Source: Enterococcus sp. 9D6_DIV0238
GTDB taxonomy: Bacteria; Bacillota; Bacilli; Lactobacillales; Enterococcaceae
Reading direction: 5' to 3'
Assembly: GCF_002174455.2 (NCBI RefSeq)
Contig: NZ_CP147246.1
Location: forward strand, 2,981,001 to 3,045,000
DNA: 64,000 nt
Shown: in pieces, positions 18,519-26,661 of the stretch
Position numbering within the stretch: position 1 is the stretch's first letter
Layout: each line of letters opens with the position of its first letter
The notes under the pieces: model-generated
Told to the model about the DNA's origin: nothing
Database searches by the model: none
Seen by the model: only the letters and a program-made list of their open reading frames with translations
Position numbers and translations under genes: made by a program

Positions 18519-19664
18519 GTGTTTGAACGTTTAAGGCAATCTAAGTTATTTTTTTGGTCAGCGGAGTTATTGGTTATTGCTACGTTGATTCTTGTCTCTT
18601 CAAAAATCAATTTTATTTTTGCACCAGTAGGGACATTTTTCTCGACATTATTTGCGCCAGTACTTGTGGCAGGGTTTCTTTATTACATTTTGAATCCGAT
18701 CGTCAATTTATTGATGAAAACTAAGATGAAACGAATTTATGCGATTTTGATCGTATTTTTGCTTTTGATTGCAACGATCGTATTGCTTTTAGTCAGTGTT
18801 ATTCCTAGTTTGGTTTCTCAATTATCTAGTTTAGCATCGAATATGCCTGAGGTATTCAAGGGTGTGGAGGCTTGGGTCACTCAGATGTCTGAGCTGCCGA
18901 TTTTCAAAGAAGCAGAATTGACGAAATATATTGAGCAATTGGACATTTCATATGGGAATATCATCCAGCAATTTTTGAGTGGTTTATCAAGTAGTTTAGG
19001 CTCCATCGTTTCAACGGTTGCCTCAACGACGATCATTATTGTGACAGCTCCATTCATCCTGTTTTATATGCTAAAAGATGGTGATCGCTTAGTTCCTGGA
19101 ATCAAGCGTTTTTTACCGAAAAAACGTCAGGATGACATCGTTGAATTATTAAATAAATTAAATAAAACATTATCAAGTTATATCAGCGGACAAGCAATCG
19201 AATGTTTATTCGTTGCTACATTTACTGTGATTGGCTATTCTCTGATCGGTGTACGCTATGCCTTTTTATTCGGTGTTATCGCTGGTATAACCAATTTGAT
19301 CCCATATTTAGGACCGTATTTAGGTTTAGCCCCAGCTGTGTTTGTGACCGTTTTTGACGAGCCATTCAAAGCATTGCTTTGTTGTTTAGTCGTATTGGTT
19401 GTACAACAAATTGATGGAAACATCATTTATCCAAATGTGATCGGTAAATCTTTACAGATCCATCCTTTAACGATCATTATCATTTTACTTGTTGCTGGAA
19501 ATATTGCCGGACTGTTAGGGATTTTCTTAGGTGTTCCATTTTATGCGATTTGTAAAACGATAGCAATTCATGTATATAGCATGGTGCGTAAGGATAAAAT
19601 GGCTGAGGATTTAGTGCTGGATTTAAGTGGCGAAATAAATTCACCATCAAGTAAGGAAAAATAG
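18519..19664 (+). CDS. AI-2E family transporter
   Basis: The 381-residue polytopic membrane protein matches the AI-2E/PerM family: N-terminal helices (FFWSAELLVIATLILVSS), a central soluble stretch at about 110-150, and the family signature GVIAGITNLIPYLGPYLGLAP at about 250-270. The last helices contain LLGIFLGVPFYAICK. Some members export autoinducer-2 or act as Na+/H+ antiporters; the role here is open. The start is GTG at 18519 with AAGGAGGAG. A hairpin terminator follows. Confidence 0.9.
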   Translation: MFERLRQSKLFFWSAELLVIATLILVSSKINFIFAPVGTFFSTLFAPVLVAGFLYYILNPIVNLLMKTKMKRIYAILIVFLLLIATIVLLLVSVIPSLVSQLSSLASNMPEVFKGVEAWVTQMSELPIFKEAELTKYIEQLDISYGNIIQQFLSGLSSSLGSIVSTVASTTIIIVTAPFILFYMLKDGDRLVPGIKRFLPKKRQDDIVELLNKLNKTLSSYISGQAIECLFVATFTVIGYSLIGVRYAFLFGVIAGITNLIPYLGPYLGLAPAVFVTVFDEPFKALLCCLVVLVVQQIDGNIIYPNVIGKSLQIHPLTIIIILLVAGNIAGLLGIFLGVPFYAICKTIAIHVYSMVRKDKMAEDLVLDLSGEINSPSSKEK

Positions 19665-19708
19665 GGTGAGAATATTGAAATCACTTTCTATTTGTGATAC
19701 GATTTCAT

Positions 19709-19737
19709 CGTGACTACATTGTGTAGTCACGTTTTTT
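19709..19737 (+). terminator. terminator after the AI-2E family gene
   Basis: CGTGACTACA-TTG-TGTAGTCACG followed by TTTTTT is a perfect 10-bp stem. Confidence 0.93.
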
Positions 19738-19823
19738 AAAACGAAAGAGTGATCTTTCAAAATACTAAAATAGTTAAATGACCTGTTTAACTATTTTACA
19801 GACATTTAAGGAGAGAAAACATT

Positions 19824-21203
19824 ATGAACAATGCTGACCCCGATAGTCAGTCGCTTATCGCACAAGTCTTATTATTGATCGTGTTAACCTTGATCAATGC
19901 ATTTCTTGCGGCATCAGAAATTGCGGTAGTTTCTGTAAATAAGAATCGTGTTGAACAAAAGGCAGAAGAAGGAGATAAAAAAGCGATCAAGCTTTTAAAA
20001 GTCCTTAAAGATCCGACCAGTTTCCTATCAACGATCCAAGTTGGTATTACCTTAGTCAATATTTTATCTGGTGCATCTTTAGCTGATTCTTTGTCTGCAA
20101 AATTAGCCCCAATTTTAGGTGGAGGAGCTGCAGCAAAAAATCTTGCCAACATTATTATTTTAGCTTTACTGACATATGTTTCGATCGTTTTTGGTGAATT
20201 ATATCCTAAACGAATCGCTATGAATAAATCTGAGGAAGTTGCTCAATTTACGTCTGGCTTTGTCCGCACGATCGGTGTTGTTGCTCGACCATTTGTTTGG
20301 TTGCTTTCTGCATCGACAGATTTACTTTCGAAGCTGACACCAATGAAGTTTGATGATGCTGATTCTAAAATGACGCGTGATGAAATGCGCTATATGCTGG
20401 AATCAGAAGGTGTGCTGGACAATGACGAATTGGAAATGCTCCAAGGAGTCTTTTCTCTAGATACAAAAGTTGCTCGTGAGGTCATGGTTCCACGAACAGA
20501 TGCCTTTATGATCGATATCGAAGATGATATCCACGAGAATATCAATGCTGTTTTATCAGAAAACTTTTCAAGAATACCTGTTTATAACGAAGATAAAGAT
20601 AAGATCGTAGGGATTCTTCATACGAAAAACTTATTGAAAGCTGCCCATACATTCGGTTTCGATAATGTTCAGCTAAAAAATATCATCCAAGAGCCATTGT
20701 TCGTACCTGAAACAATTTTTATTGATGATCTATTGTATGAGCTGAAAAGAACACAAAATCAAATGGCGATTTTGCTTGATGAATACGGTGGTGTCGTTGG
20801 ACTAGCTACCTTAGAAGATTTATTAGAAGAAATCGTTGGAGAGATCGATGATGAATCTGATGAAGTCGAAAATCTATATACAAAGATCAATGAACATGAA
20901 TACTTGATTCAAGGTAGAATGCTGATCGATGAGTTCAATGAAGCGTTTGAAACTGATCTTCATATGAGCGATGTTGATACGATGGCTGGCTACTTGATCA
21001 CAGCTTTAGGAACGATTCCGGATGAGGGAGAGAAATTATCCTTTGATGTTGGGAATTTGACATTGACTTCTGAAGAAATGGAAGGAACTAGAGTGTTAGC
21101 TTTAAAAGTTGTTTTTCATGATGAAGAAGAGGTTGATGAAGAACCAGAAGAAAATCGTCGTTTCTTCCGTAAAGAGCTGGAAGAAGATGAACCAAGAAGA
21201 TAG
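19824..21203 (+). CDS. CNNM/HlyC-CorC family membrane protein with CBS domains
   Basis: The 459-residue protein has an N-terminal DUF21/CNNM membrane domain of about 190 residues (NAFLAASEIAVVSVNKNRVEQ, FGELYPKRIAMN). A CBS pair at about 215-335 follows (REVMVPRTDAFMIDIEDD, IPVYNEDKDKIVGILH). The C-terminal CorC/HlyC domain is at about 350-435. Relatives are called hemolysin-like but act in Mg2+ or Co2+ export or sensing. The acidic tail (DEEEVDEEPEE) is unusual but not unique. The ATG follows AAGGAGAGAAAAC. Confidence 0.9.
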   Translation: MNNADPDSQSLIAQVLLLIVLTLINAFLAASEIAVVSVNKNRVEQKAEEGDKKAIKLLKVLKDPTSFLSTIQVGITLVNILSGASLADSLSAKLAPILGGGAAAKNLANIIILALLTYVSIVFGELYPKRIAMNKSEEVAQFTSGFVRTIGVVARPFVWLLSASTDLLSKLTPMKFDDADSKMTRDEMRYMLESEGVLDNDELEMLQGVFSLDTKVAREVMVPRTDAFMIDIEDDIHENINAVLSENFSRIPVYNEDKDKIVGILHTKNLLKAAHTFGFDNVQLKNIIQEPLFVPETIFIDDLLYELKRTQNQMAILLDEYGGVVGLATLEDLLEEIVGEIDDESDEVENLYTKINEHEYLIQGRMLIDEFNEAFETDLHMSDVDTMAGYLITALGTIPDEGEKLSFDVGNLTLTSEEMEGTRVLALKVVFHDEEEVDEEPEENRRFFRKELEEDEPRR

Positions 21204-21211
21204 AGTTAAAG

Positions 21212-21243
21212 AAGACTAACGTTAGATGTTAGTCTTTTTTTGT
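21212..21243 (+). terminator. terminator between convergent genes
   Basis: AGACTAAC and GTTAGTCT form a stem around GTTAGAT, followed by TTTTTTT on the plus strand. The stop codon of the convergent Mga-like gene lies inside the hairpin. Confidence 0.85.
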
Positions 21244-22733
21244 TGGATTAAATTACTTCCTTTTTGATTATGAACATCTTTGATTGCTTGATAGAGACTG
21301 AGATATTGTTCATCACTATCTGCAGAAAAACGAAACACAAATGAAGGTAAAGGACAATCTTCGGGAATCAAGAAAGAAGAAGTCGTTACCATAAAATCAA
21401 AAGAGGAAAATTCACCATATTTGTATGCGACTAACTGAACGAAAGGAATATCTTTTATAAATTGCGTCAATGGTTCAACCAAGAGATAGTTTGACTCTGC
21501 TACTAAAGCAATTCGAATAAGATTATTCCCTAGAAAAGATTCATAAAGTGGAACAAGTAAAGCCGAAAGTGTGTCAGATAAAGCATCGATATTTGTTTTT
21601 AGCCAAGCGTAGTTTTTTCTGTTAGAAATTTTTTGAAATAATGCTTTGAATTCAGTAAATAATTGATAATAATATTTATTTTTTGAATAAATATTATTAT
21701 CAGTCAAGTGAAATAAGGTAGGAAACCTTTGCTGGATAATGCTATGAGAAAAAAGAATGTTGGCAACATTTCCAAAAAGGATTACCTCATTGTTCCAAGA
21801 AAAACCAATAGGCATAAACTTATCTCTAAAGAAAACAGTAAATTCTTCCAGTAATTTTGTAGCACTATTTGAATGTTTTTCCAAATAAGAATCTAGAAGT
21901 AATAATCGATGCTCACCTTCTCTAAAAAAATTAGGGGATGCGATCAATAAGAATGCTGCAAATTGAGCTTCAGCAGCTAAAGCATCTGGATCTTTTATCA
22001 GGTTCCCAAAATGAGTAATAGTGTATACTTCAGGAACACTGATATACGGCTCGATTTCTGTTTTTTCTGTTAAAACATTTCCTTTTCGTATTCGTAAATA
22101 GACGATATCAAGCATTAAAGAAATCTGTTTGCGAGCGCCATAGCTAAAGGTATCTGGAAAATAGGGGCTGACAATTTTGCTGACCTCATCATAAGTGATT
22201 GGGTTACGCTTGATTTTTGGCAGGTTGGTTCCTTGAGTGGTCATCCAAATGAGATTATAAAATAAGATCCGAATGATACGTTCATCACCTGAGAGACTCA
22301 ATTGAGAAATATTTACTCTGATCGTAAAGTGTTTGAAGTAATCGATCAATAGTTTTGATTTGCGAACGACAGTTGTTCTACTTTGATAATGTTTATCGCA
22401 AAATCGATCTAGATTATCTTCAGGAAAATAGAGCAACGAGATCAATAATTTGTATGGGATACTTTGTGTGATCAAATACTGATAATACATATCATAAGTG
22501 ATATTTTGCTTGTGATGGACACCATTTTTTGTGAGCAGATCGACCTTTTTACCAGTCATATCCGTTAAATCTTGCTGAATCAGCTCAAGGAGATAGACAA
22601 CTCGACTATACGAATAATCAAGTTTACTCTCAAAAAATTTGATGCTATACCTCTTATCAGAGAAAAGGGTTAGTAGTCGAAAAAGAGTTAATTTACGTTT
22701 ATCAGTGTTTTCCAACATCATTGCATCTAACAT
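21222..22733 (-). CDS. Mga-family transcriptional regulator
   Basis: The 503-residue protein has the layout of Mga/AtxA-like regulators. There are N-terminal winged HTH regions (YSIKFFESKLDYSYSRVVYLLELIQQ; then a second HTH near 105-135 with SRTTVVRKSKLLIDYFK). Long PRD-like helical domains follow, and a C-terminal EIIB-like segment (LIRIALVAESNYLLVEPLTQF). Such proteins control virulence or sugar genes and may be PTS-phosphorylated. No target operon lies beside it. The start at 22733 has no strong ribosome site; an internal ATG at residue 5 or 6 is also possible. Confidence 0.8.
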   Translation of the reverse strand: MLDAMMLENTDKRKLTLFRLLTLFSDKRYSIKFFESKLDYSYSRVVYLLELIQQDLTDMTGKKVDLLTKNGVHHKQNITYDMYYQYLITQSIPYKLLISLLYFPEDNLDRFCDKHYQSRTTVVRKSKLLIDYFKHFTIRVNISQLSLSGDERIIRILFYNLIWMTTQGTNLPKIKRNPITYDEVSKIVSPYFPDTFSYGARKQISLMLDIVYLRIRKGNVLTEKTEIEPYISVPEVYTITHFGNLIKDPDALAAEAQFAAFLLIASPNFFREGEHRLLLLDSYLEKHSNSATKLLEEFTVFFRDKFMPIGFSWNNEVILFGNVANILFSHSIIQQRFPTLFHLTDNNIYSKNKYYYQLFTEFKALFQKISNRKNYAWLKTNIDALSDTLSALLVPLYESFLGNNLIRIALVAESNYLLVEPLTQFIKDIPFVQLVAYKYGEFSSFDFMVTTSSFLIPEDCPLPSFVFRFSADSDEQYLSLYQAIKDVHNQKGSNLIQQKKTNI

Positions 22734-22921
22734 TTTTTCACATCCTCGTATAAAATATTTATCAATAAAAATAAGTTAGTTCGTTTTTTTTGAACAATTT
22801 GAATAAAAGAGCGTCAATTAATAACATACGTTTGAAATTGATGCTTGAAAATCAAGATATTTTTGGATAAAATAACAAAAATTATTTTTAGATAACTAAA
22901 ATAGTGTGTCTATGCGCTTAT

Positions 22922-22950
22922 TTGCGCAATTATAACTCTGACTTTATACT
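22922..22950 (+). promoter_or_regulatory. promoter of a candidate small RNA
   Basis: TTGCGC (22922-22927), a 17-bp spacer and TATACT (22945-22950) form a good promoter with no gene behind it, only a ~125-nt structured segment ending in a terminator. Confidence 0.55.
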
Positions 22951-22956
22951 TGTTTT

Positions 22957-23081
22957 ATGGTTACAAAGTAATTTCTATTTAAATTACTACTGTTTTTCCT
23001 AGGTAACTTATCAAGAGGTGTTTCTTCCCCTATTATTAAGTGTCAGGCATGGTCTTTAGACTTTGTCTGACTCTTTTTTTG
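22957..23081 (+). ncRNA. candidate small RNA upstream of prfC
   Basis: The predicted transcript of about 125 nt starts at the promoter at 22922-22950. It contains a nested hairpin: GTTAC...GTAAC enclosing GTAATTT-CTATTT-AAATTAC. It ends in a GTCAGGCA...TGTCTGAC stem with TTTTTTT (23043-23081). There is no ORF of note. A separate promoter for prfC lies downstream at 23099-23128, so this is not just a prfC leader. The RNA family is unrecognised. Confidence 0.5.
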
Positions 23082-23098
23082 AAACTTAGCTAAAGCCT

Positions 23099-23128
23099 TT
23101 GAAAACTAGGGTAATTACATGATATACT
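23099..23128 (+). promoter_or_regulatory. promoter of prfC
   Basis: TTGAAA (23099-23104), an 18-bp spacer and TATACT (23123-23128) lie about 115 bp before the prfC start. Confidence 0.6.
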
Positions 23129-23243
23129 ACACTAGTTGAATAATAAAGACCAAGGAGAATATTCCCATGTAGAAGGATTCTTAAAAAATAAATGATTGAT
23201 CTGTTATACCTATTTAAGAAAAAACGATAGATTGGAGCAACAA

Positions 23244-24821
23244 ATGAAAAATTCACATTTAAAAGAACAAGTTGACAGCCGCCGTACATTTGCGATCATT
23301 TCCCATCCGGATGCCGGGAAAACAACTATTACAGAGCAACTATTATTATTTGGCGGAGCGATTCGTCAAGCAGGGACTGTTAAAGGGAAAAAGACCGGAA
23401 ACTTCGCTAAATCAGACTGGATGGAAATTGAAAAACAAAGAGGGATTTCCGTTACCAGTTCTGTGATGCAATTTGATTATGATGATAAACGTGTCAATAT
23501 TCTAGATACCCCTGGGCATGAGGATTTCTCCGAGGACACGTATCGTACGTTGATGGCGGTAGATAGTGCTGTGATGGTCATTGATAGTGCGAAAGGGATC
23601 GAGGCGCAAACGAAGAAATTATTCCAAGTGGTCAAAAAACGTGGAATTCCGATTTTCACGTTCATCAATAAATTGGACCGTGATGGTCGTGAACCTTTGG
23701 ATTTGCTGGAAGAATTAGAAGAACTGCTCGATATCGAATCCTATCCAATGAATTGGCCGATCGGTATGGGGAAAGGTCTAGAAGGACTTTACGATATCTA
23801 TAATAAACGTGTAGAAGTGTATCGACCTGAGACAAACAATGATGAGCGTTTTATTCCATTAGTAGATGGGGATATTCCAAGTGATCATCCACTGCATAAG
23901 GAAAGCGTGTATCAACAAGTATTAGAAGAAGTTGAGCTATTGGTGGAAGCGGGAGATGAATTTGACACAGAAAAAATTGCTCGCGGCGATCAAACACCTG
24001 TCTTCTTTGGTTCAGCTTTAACGAATTTTGGTGTACAAACATTTTTAGAAACCTTTTTACAATTTGCCCCTTCACCGTACAGTCATAAAACAGAAGATGG
24101 ACAAGAAGTCAGTCCTTATGAGGAAGAGTTCTCAGGTTTTGTTTTCAAGATTCAGGCGAATATGAATCCGGCTCACCGTGACCGTATCGCATTTGTTCGA
24201 ATTTGTTCAGGAACTTTTGAGCGTGGGATGGATGTCATCTTAGGAAGAACTGGAAAGAAAATAAAATTAAGTAATGTGACGCAATTTATGGCGGATTCTA
24301 GAGAAAATGTGGAAGAAGCTGTTGCTGGTGATATCATCGGTATCTATGATACAGGAAATTATCAAATCGGCGACACATTATATGAAGGTAAATTGAAAGT
24401 CGAATATGAAGAGCTGCCTTCATTCACACCTGAGCTATTTATGAAAGTTGTCGCTAAAAATGTGATGAAACAAAAATCATTCCATAAAGGAATTTATCAG
24501 CTTGTACAAGAAGGTGCGATCCAATTATACAAAACCTATCTGACAGAAGAATATATCATTGGAGCAGTAGGACAATTGCAGTTTGAAGTGTTCCAGCATC
24601 GGATGCTGAATGAATATAATGCAGAAGTCGTTATGACGCCAATGGGTAGTAAAATCGCTCGCTGGATCAAGCCGGAAGACTTAGATGAACGGATGAGCTC
24701 AAGTCGAAATATTTTAGCAAGAGACCGTTTTGATCAACCATTGTTCCTATTTGAAAATCAATTTGCTGAGCGTTGGTTTGCAGATAAGTATCCAGACGTA
24801 GAATTAAAGAGTTTATTATAA
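23244..24821 (+). CDS. prfC: peptide chain release factor 3
   Basis: The protein is 525 residues from ATG 23244, which has ATTGGAG. This is the family length; upstream in-frame ATGs lack a site. GTPase motifs are clear: G1 [13 protein letters not shown]3 [15 protein letters not shown] and G4 INKLDRDG. The RF3-specific C-terminal region includes [23 protein letters not shown]3 is a GTPase that removes RF1 and RF2 from the ribosome after peptide release. It is monocistronic with its own promoter and terminator. Confidence 0.96.
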   Translation: MKNSHLKEQVDSRRTFAIISHPDAGKTTITEQLLLFGGAIRQAGTVKGKKTGNFAKSDWMEIEKQRGISVTSSVMQFDYDDKRVNILDTPGHEDFSEDTYRTLMAVDSAVMVIDSAKGIEAQTKKLFQVVKKRGIPIFTFINKLDRDGREPLDLLEELEELLDIESYPMNWPIGMGKGLEGLYDIYNKRVEVYRPETNNDERFIPLVDGDIPSDHPLHKESVYQQVLEEVELLVEAGDEFDTEKIARGDQTPVFFGSALTNFGVQTFLETFLQFAPSPYSHKTEDGQEVSPYEEEFSGFVFKIQANMNPAHRDRIAFVRICSGTFERGMDVILGRTGKKIKLSNVTQFMADSRENVEEAVAGDIIGIYDTGNYQIGDTLYEGKLKVEYEELPSFTPELFMKVVAKNVMKQKSFHKGIYQLVQEGAIQLYKTYLTEEYIIGAVGQLQFEVFQHRMLNEYNAEVVMTPMGSKIARWIKPEDLDERMSSSRNILARDRFDQPLFLFENQFAERWFADKYPDVELKSLL

Positions 24822-24828
24822 AATAGAA

Positions 24829-24904
24829 AAGGGACTGGGTCATAGCTCATAGAGTTATGACCCAGTCCTTTTTAAAACGAATAAACGTTGGAAGCAGAAG
24901 TAAC
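24829..24904 (+). repeat. interspersed repeat containing the prfC terminator (copy 1)
   Basis: A GGACTGGGTCATA...TATGACCCAGTCC stem with a T-tract (24832-24873) ends prfC transcription. It is followed by AATAAACGTTGGAAGCAGAAG. The same order (GGACTGG stem with CTC...GAG loop, AATAAAC, TGGAANCAGAAG) recurs at 54379-54455, far from any related gene. The unit therefore behaves as a dispersed repeat that carries its own terminator hairpin. The 180 bp after it hold no gene. Confidence 0.65.
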
Positions 24905-25082
24905 CACTCTGCTTCGCTTCGATCACATCAGCTAACGCATACAGTTTCACTATTGTTCAAAGAACAAAGCGAAGTTAGCAAAATTCTAAGTGCTAAAGTA
25001 CTAAGAGTTGAAAACTTCGGAAATAAGCTGAATACTTCTGGCCCATCCTCTTTTAGTGTAGAAAGAACAAATCGCTGAAAGT

Positions 25083-25562
25083 CTAGACTTTGCGTTTGAT
25101 CAACTCTCTCACATAGTTGATTCCAATGACCAAAAAGACGATGATCCCTGTAAAAATGAAGAAGAAACCAATTGGTAAAAGATAAAAATTTTCATGCAAA
25201 ATTCCTGATTGATCGATATATTCGACAGAGTTTGCTTTGATAAAGAAACAAGCAAAACCAAAAAACAATAAAAAAGCGCCAATCAATGTTGTGATCATAT
25301 TGAATCTTGCCCGCCTTGTTTCACTACCATCCTGAATCAGTTTTTCAGTTATATTATTCACGGTATTTCCTCCTAATATCAAATCATCAAGTGAAATATG
25401 AAATGAACGAGCAATGAGGATCAACATTTCGAGGTCTGGTAAATTTCGATTATTTTCCCAGTTTGAAACGGCTTGTCTTGTAACATTTAAACGTGAGGCA
25501 AATTGTTCTTGTGTTAATTGATTTTCTGTTCGTAATACTTTGATTTTAGCTCCAAATTCCAT
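25083..25562 (-). CDS. XRE family transcriptional regulator with two membrane helices
   Basis: The 159-residue protein has an N-terminal Cro/CI-type HTH (LTQEQFASRLNVTRQAVSNWENNRNLPDLEMLI). Two membrane segments follow, at about residues 92-110 (LIGAFLLFFGFACFFIKA) and 127-150 (LLPIGFFFIFTGIIVFLVIG). Such membrane-tethered XRE proteins are common in Firmicutes and usually control neighbouring genes in response to envelope signals. The only close neighbour on the same strand is the upstream DUF1827 gene, which has its own terminator. The ATG follows AAAGGAAT. Confidence 0.85.
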   Translation of the reverse strand: MEFGAKIKVLRTENQLTQEQFASRLNVTRQAVSNWENNRNLPDLEMLILIARSFHISLDDLILGGNTVNNITEKLIQDGSETRRARFNMITTLIGAFLLFFGFACFFIKANSVEYIDQSGILHENFYLLPIGFFFIFTGIIVFLVIGINYVRELIKRKV

Positions 25563-25682
25563 CGTCTAAATTCCTTTCACTGATGTTTCTCAAGCATAAA
25601 GAGGATCACAGAACTTAGCAAGAAAGCAGTGCTTGCAAGAGGGAAAGTGTCACTTGCTATTGTGATAATCACGTGTTTGGCA

Positions 25683-25724
25683 AAATAAAAAGACACATTC
25701 TACTCAAAAGAATAGAGTATGCCG
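25683..25724 (-). terminator. terminator after the DUF1827 gene
   Basis: On the minus strand GGCATACTCTATTC-TTTT-GAGTAGAATGTGTC has one mismatch and is followed by TTTTTATTTT. Confidence 0.75.
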
Positions 25725-25730
25725 TTTTAT

Positions 25731-26045
25731 CTACTGTTCAACTAAACTAGAGGTTACAGGAATTGAAATTTCAGTCACGTCTTTTAATTCGATGATCGAA
25801 ATATCTTCTTGACGGTATTTTTCTTTAGGAATACGCTTTAAGAAGTAAGCTAAAATTTCGTTGATCTCAGTTTTGCGTACAGCACGTTTTTTATTGACGA
25901 TCAATATTTCTGCATGCTTTGTTGCCTCAGAATAAACGACAGTGGTATTACCTGCTGAGTATACTTTAACAAAGTAGGCATCAGTATTTTCCAATTGTTT
26001 ATTGACTAATTGCTTGTAGCTGTTGGTTACATTGACTAGCTTCAT
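25731..26045 (-). CDS. DUF1827-like conserved protein
   Basis: The 104-residue protein starts MKLVNVTNSYKQLVNKQLEN and has YFVKVYSAGNTTVVYSEA. It agrees with what I recall of the DUF1827 family, which is confined to Lactobacillales and lies beside clpE in enterococci. It has a mixed alpha/beta pattern and no membrane segment or catalytic motif. Function unknown. A possible catabolite-response element lies upstream at 26230. The ATG follows CGGGGTG. Confidence 0.7.
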   Translation of the reverse strand: MKLVNVTNSYKQLVNKQLENTDAYFVKVYSAGNTTVVYSEATKHAEILIVNKKRAVRKTEINEILAYFLKRIPKEKYRQEDISIIELKDVTEISIPVTSSLVEQ

Positions 26046-26229
26046 TTTTTTTCACCCCGACTTATTTCTATATTTTAGATTGATACTTAAAATGTGCTAA
26101 TTTCGCTTAAAATAGACATTTTTGACGTTTGTTGTAGATTTACTCATTATTATTATAAATTTTTTTAGCCTAAATAAAAAGAATTTTGACTCAAAAAAAC
26201 GAAAAAAAGACACTGAATAAACAAAAAAA

Positions 26230-26245
26230 CGCAATCGTTTTCATT
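26230..26245 (-). promoter_or_regulatory. possible cre (catabolite response) site
   Basis: On the minus strand ATGAAAACGATTGCG fits the left part of the cre consensus WTGNAANCGNWNNCW, with mismatches on the right. It lies about 190 bp upstream of the DUF1827 gene. The match is weak. Confidence 0.25.
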
Positions 26246-26339
26246 TTATTTGAGTCGTAAAAGACTAAAAATAGTTTGAAGTGAAGGTAATGCTACACCA
26301 GAGAAGGAACCTACTAAAAACGACTGTTTAAAGCGGAAT

Positions 26340-26616
26340 TATTTGACATATGCTATATGGAGAGAAATATCATTTGGCTGAACGATCGATCTAGCCTAGG
26401 ATAGATCGTCAATTAGATGAAAGAGGCTGGACATGCTGTGATGCGTCTAAACGTTTGTAGATGAATAGCCAGAAGGTGCAAAGATCAAGAAGATTTTAGA
26501 TTGGATTGGTCACAAGACCCTATTGATTATCTGAAAAAGCAATTGCGGAATTAGAGCAGGCACATGTGATTTTCCATGATGATGAAAGTAAAACGACTTA
26601 TGGCTTTCCCCATTAA
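26340..26616 (+). pseudogene. decayed coding remnant of unknown family
   Basis: Codon-like sequence is scattered over three frames. The segments PEGAKIKKILDWIGHKTL and KAIAELEQAHVIFHDDES are separated by frameshifts and in-frame stops, and the second ends in TTYGFPH before a stop at about 26616. The peptide-like composition and a proper stop argue for a broken gene rather than chance. The family is not recognised. The rest of the 613-bp gap is AT-rich and empty apart from the DUF1827 upstream region. Confidence 0.4.
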
Positions 26617-26619
26617 AAC

Positions 26620-26661
26620 AAAAAATGAGATCAGCGTTCATTCGCTGACCTCATTTTTTTA
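26620..26661 (-). terminator. clpE terminator (bidirectional)
   Basis: AAAAATGAGATCAGCG and CGCTGACCTCATTTTT pair around TTCATT, with A/T tracts on both sides, next to the clpE stop codon. Confidence 0.9.

Noticed and set aside
24857..25078. 73-codon plus-strand frame after prfC
   Set aside because: It begins inside the prfC terminator hairpin and has no ribosome site. It overlaps the interspersed repeat and is best explained as chance.
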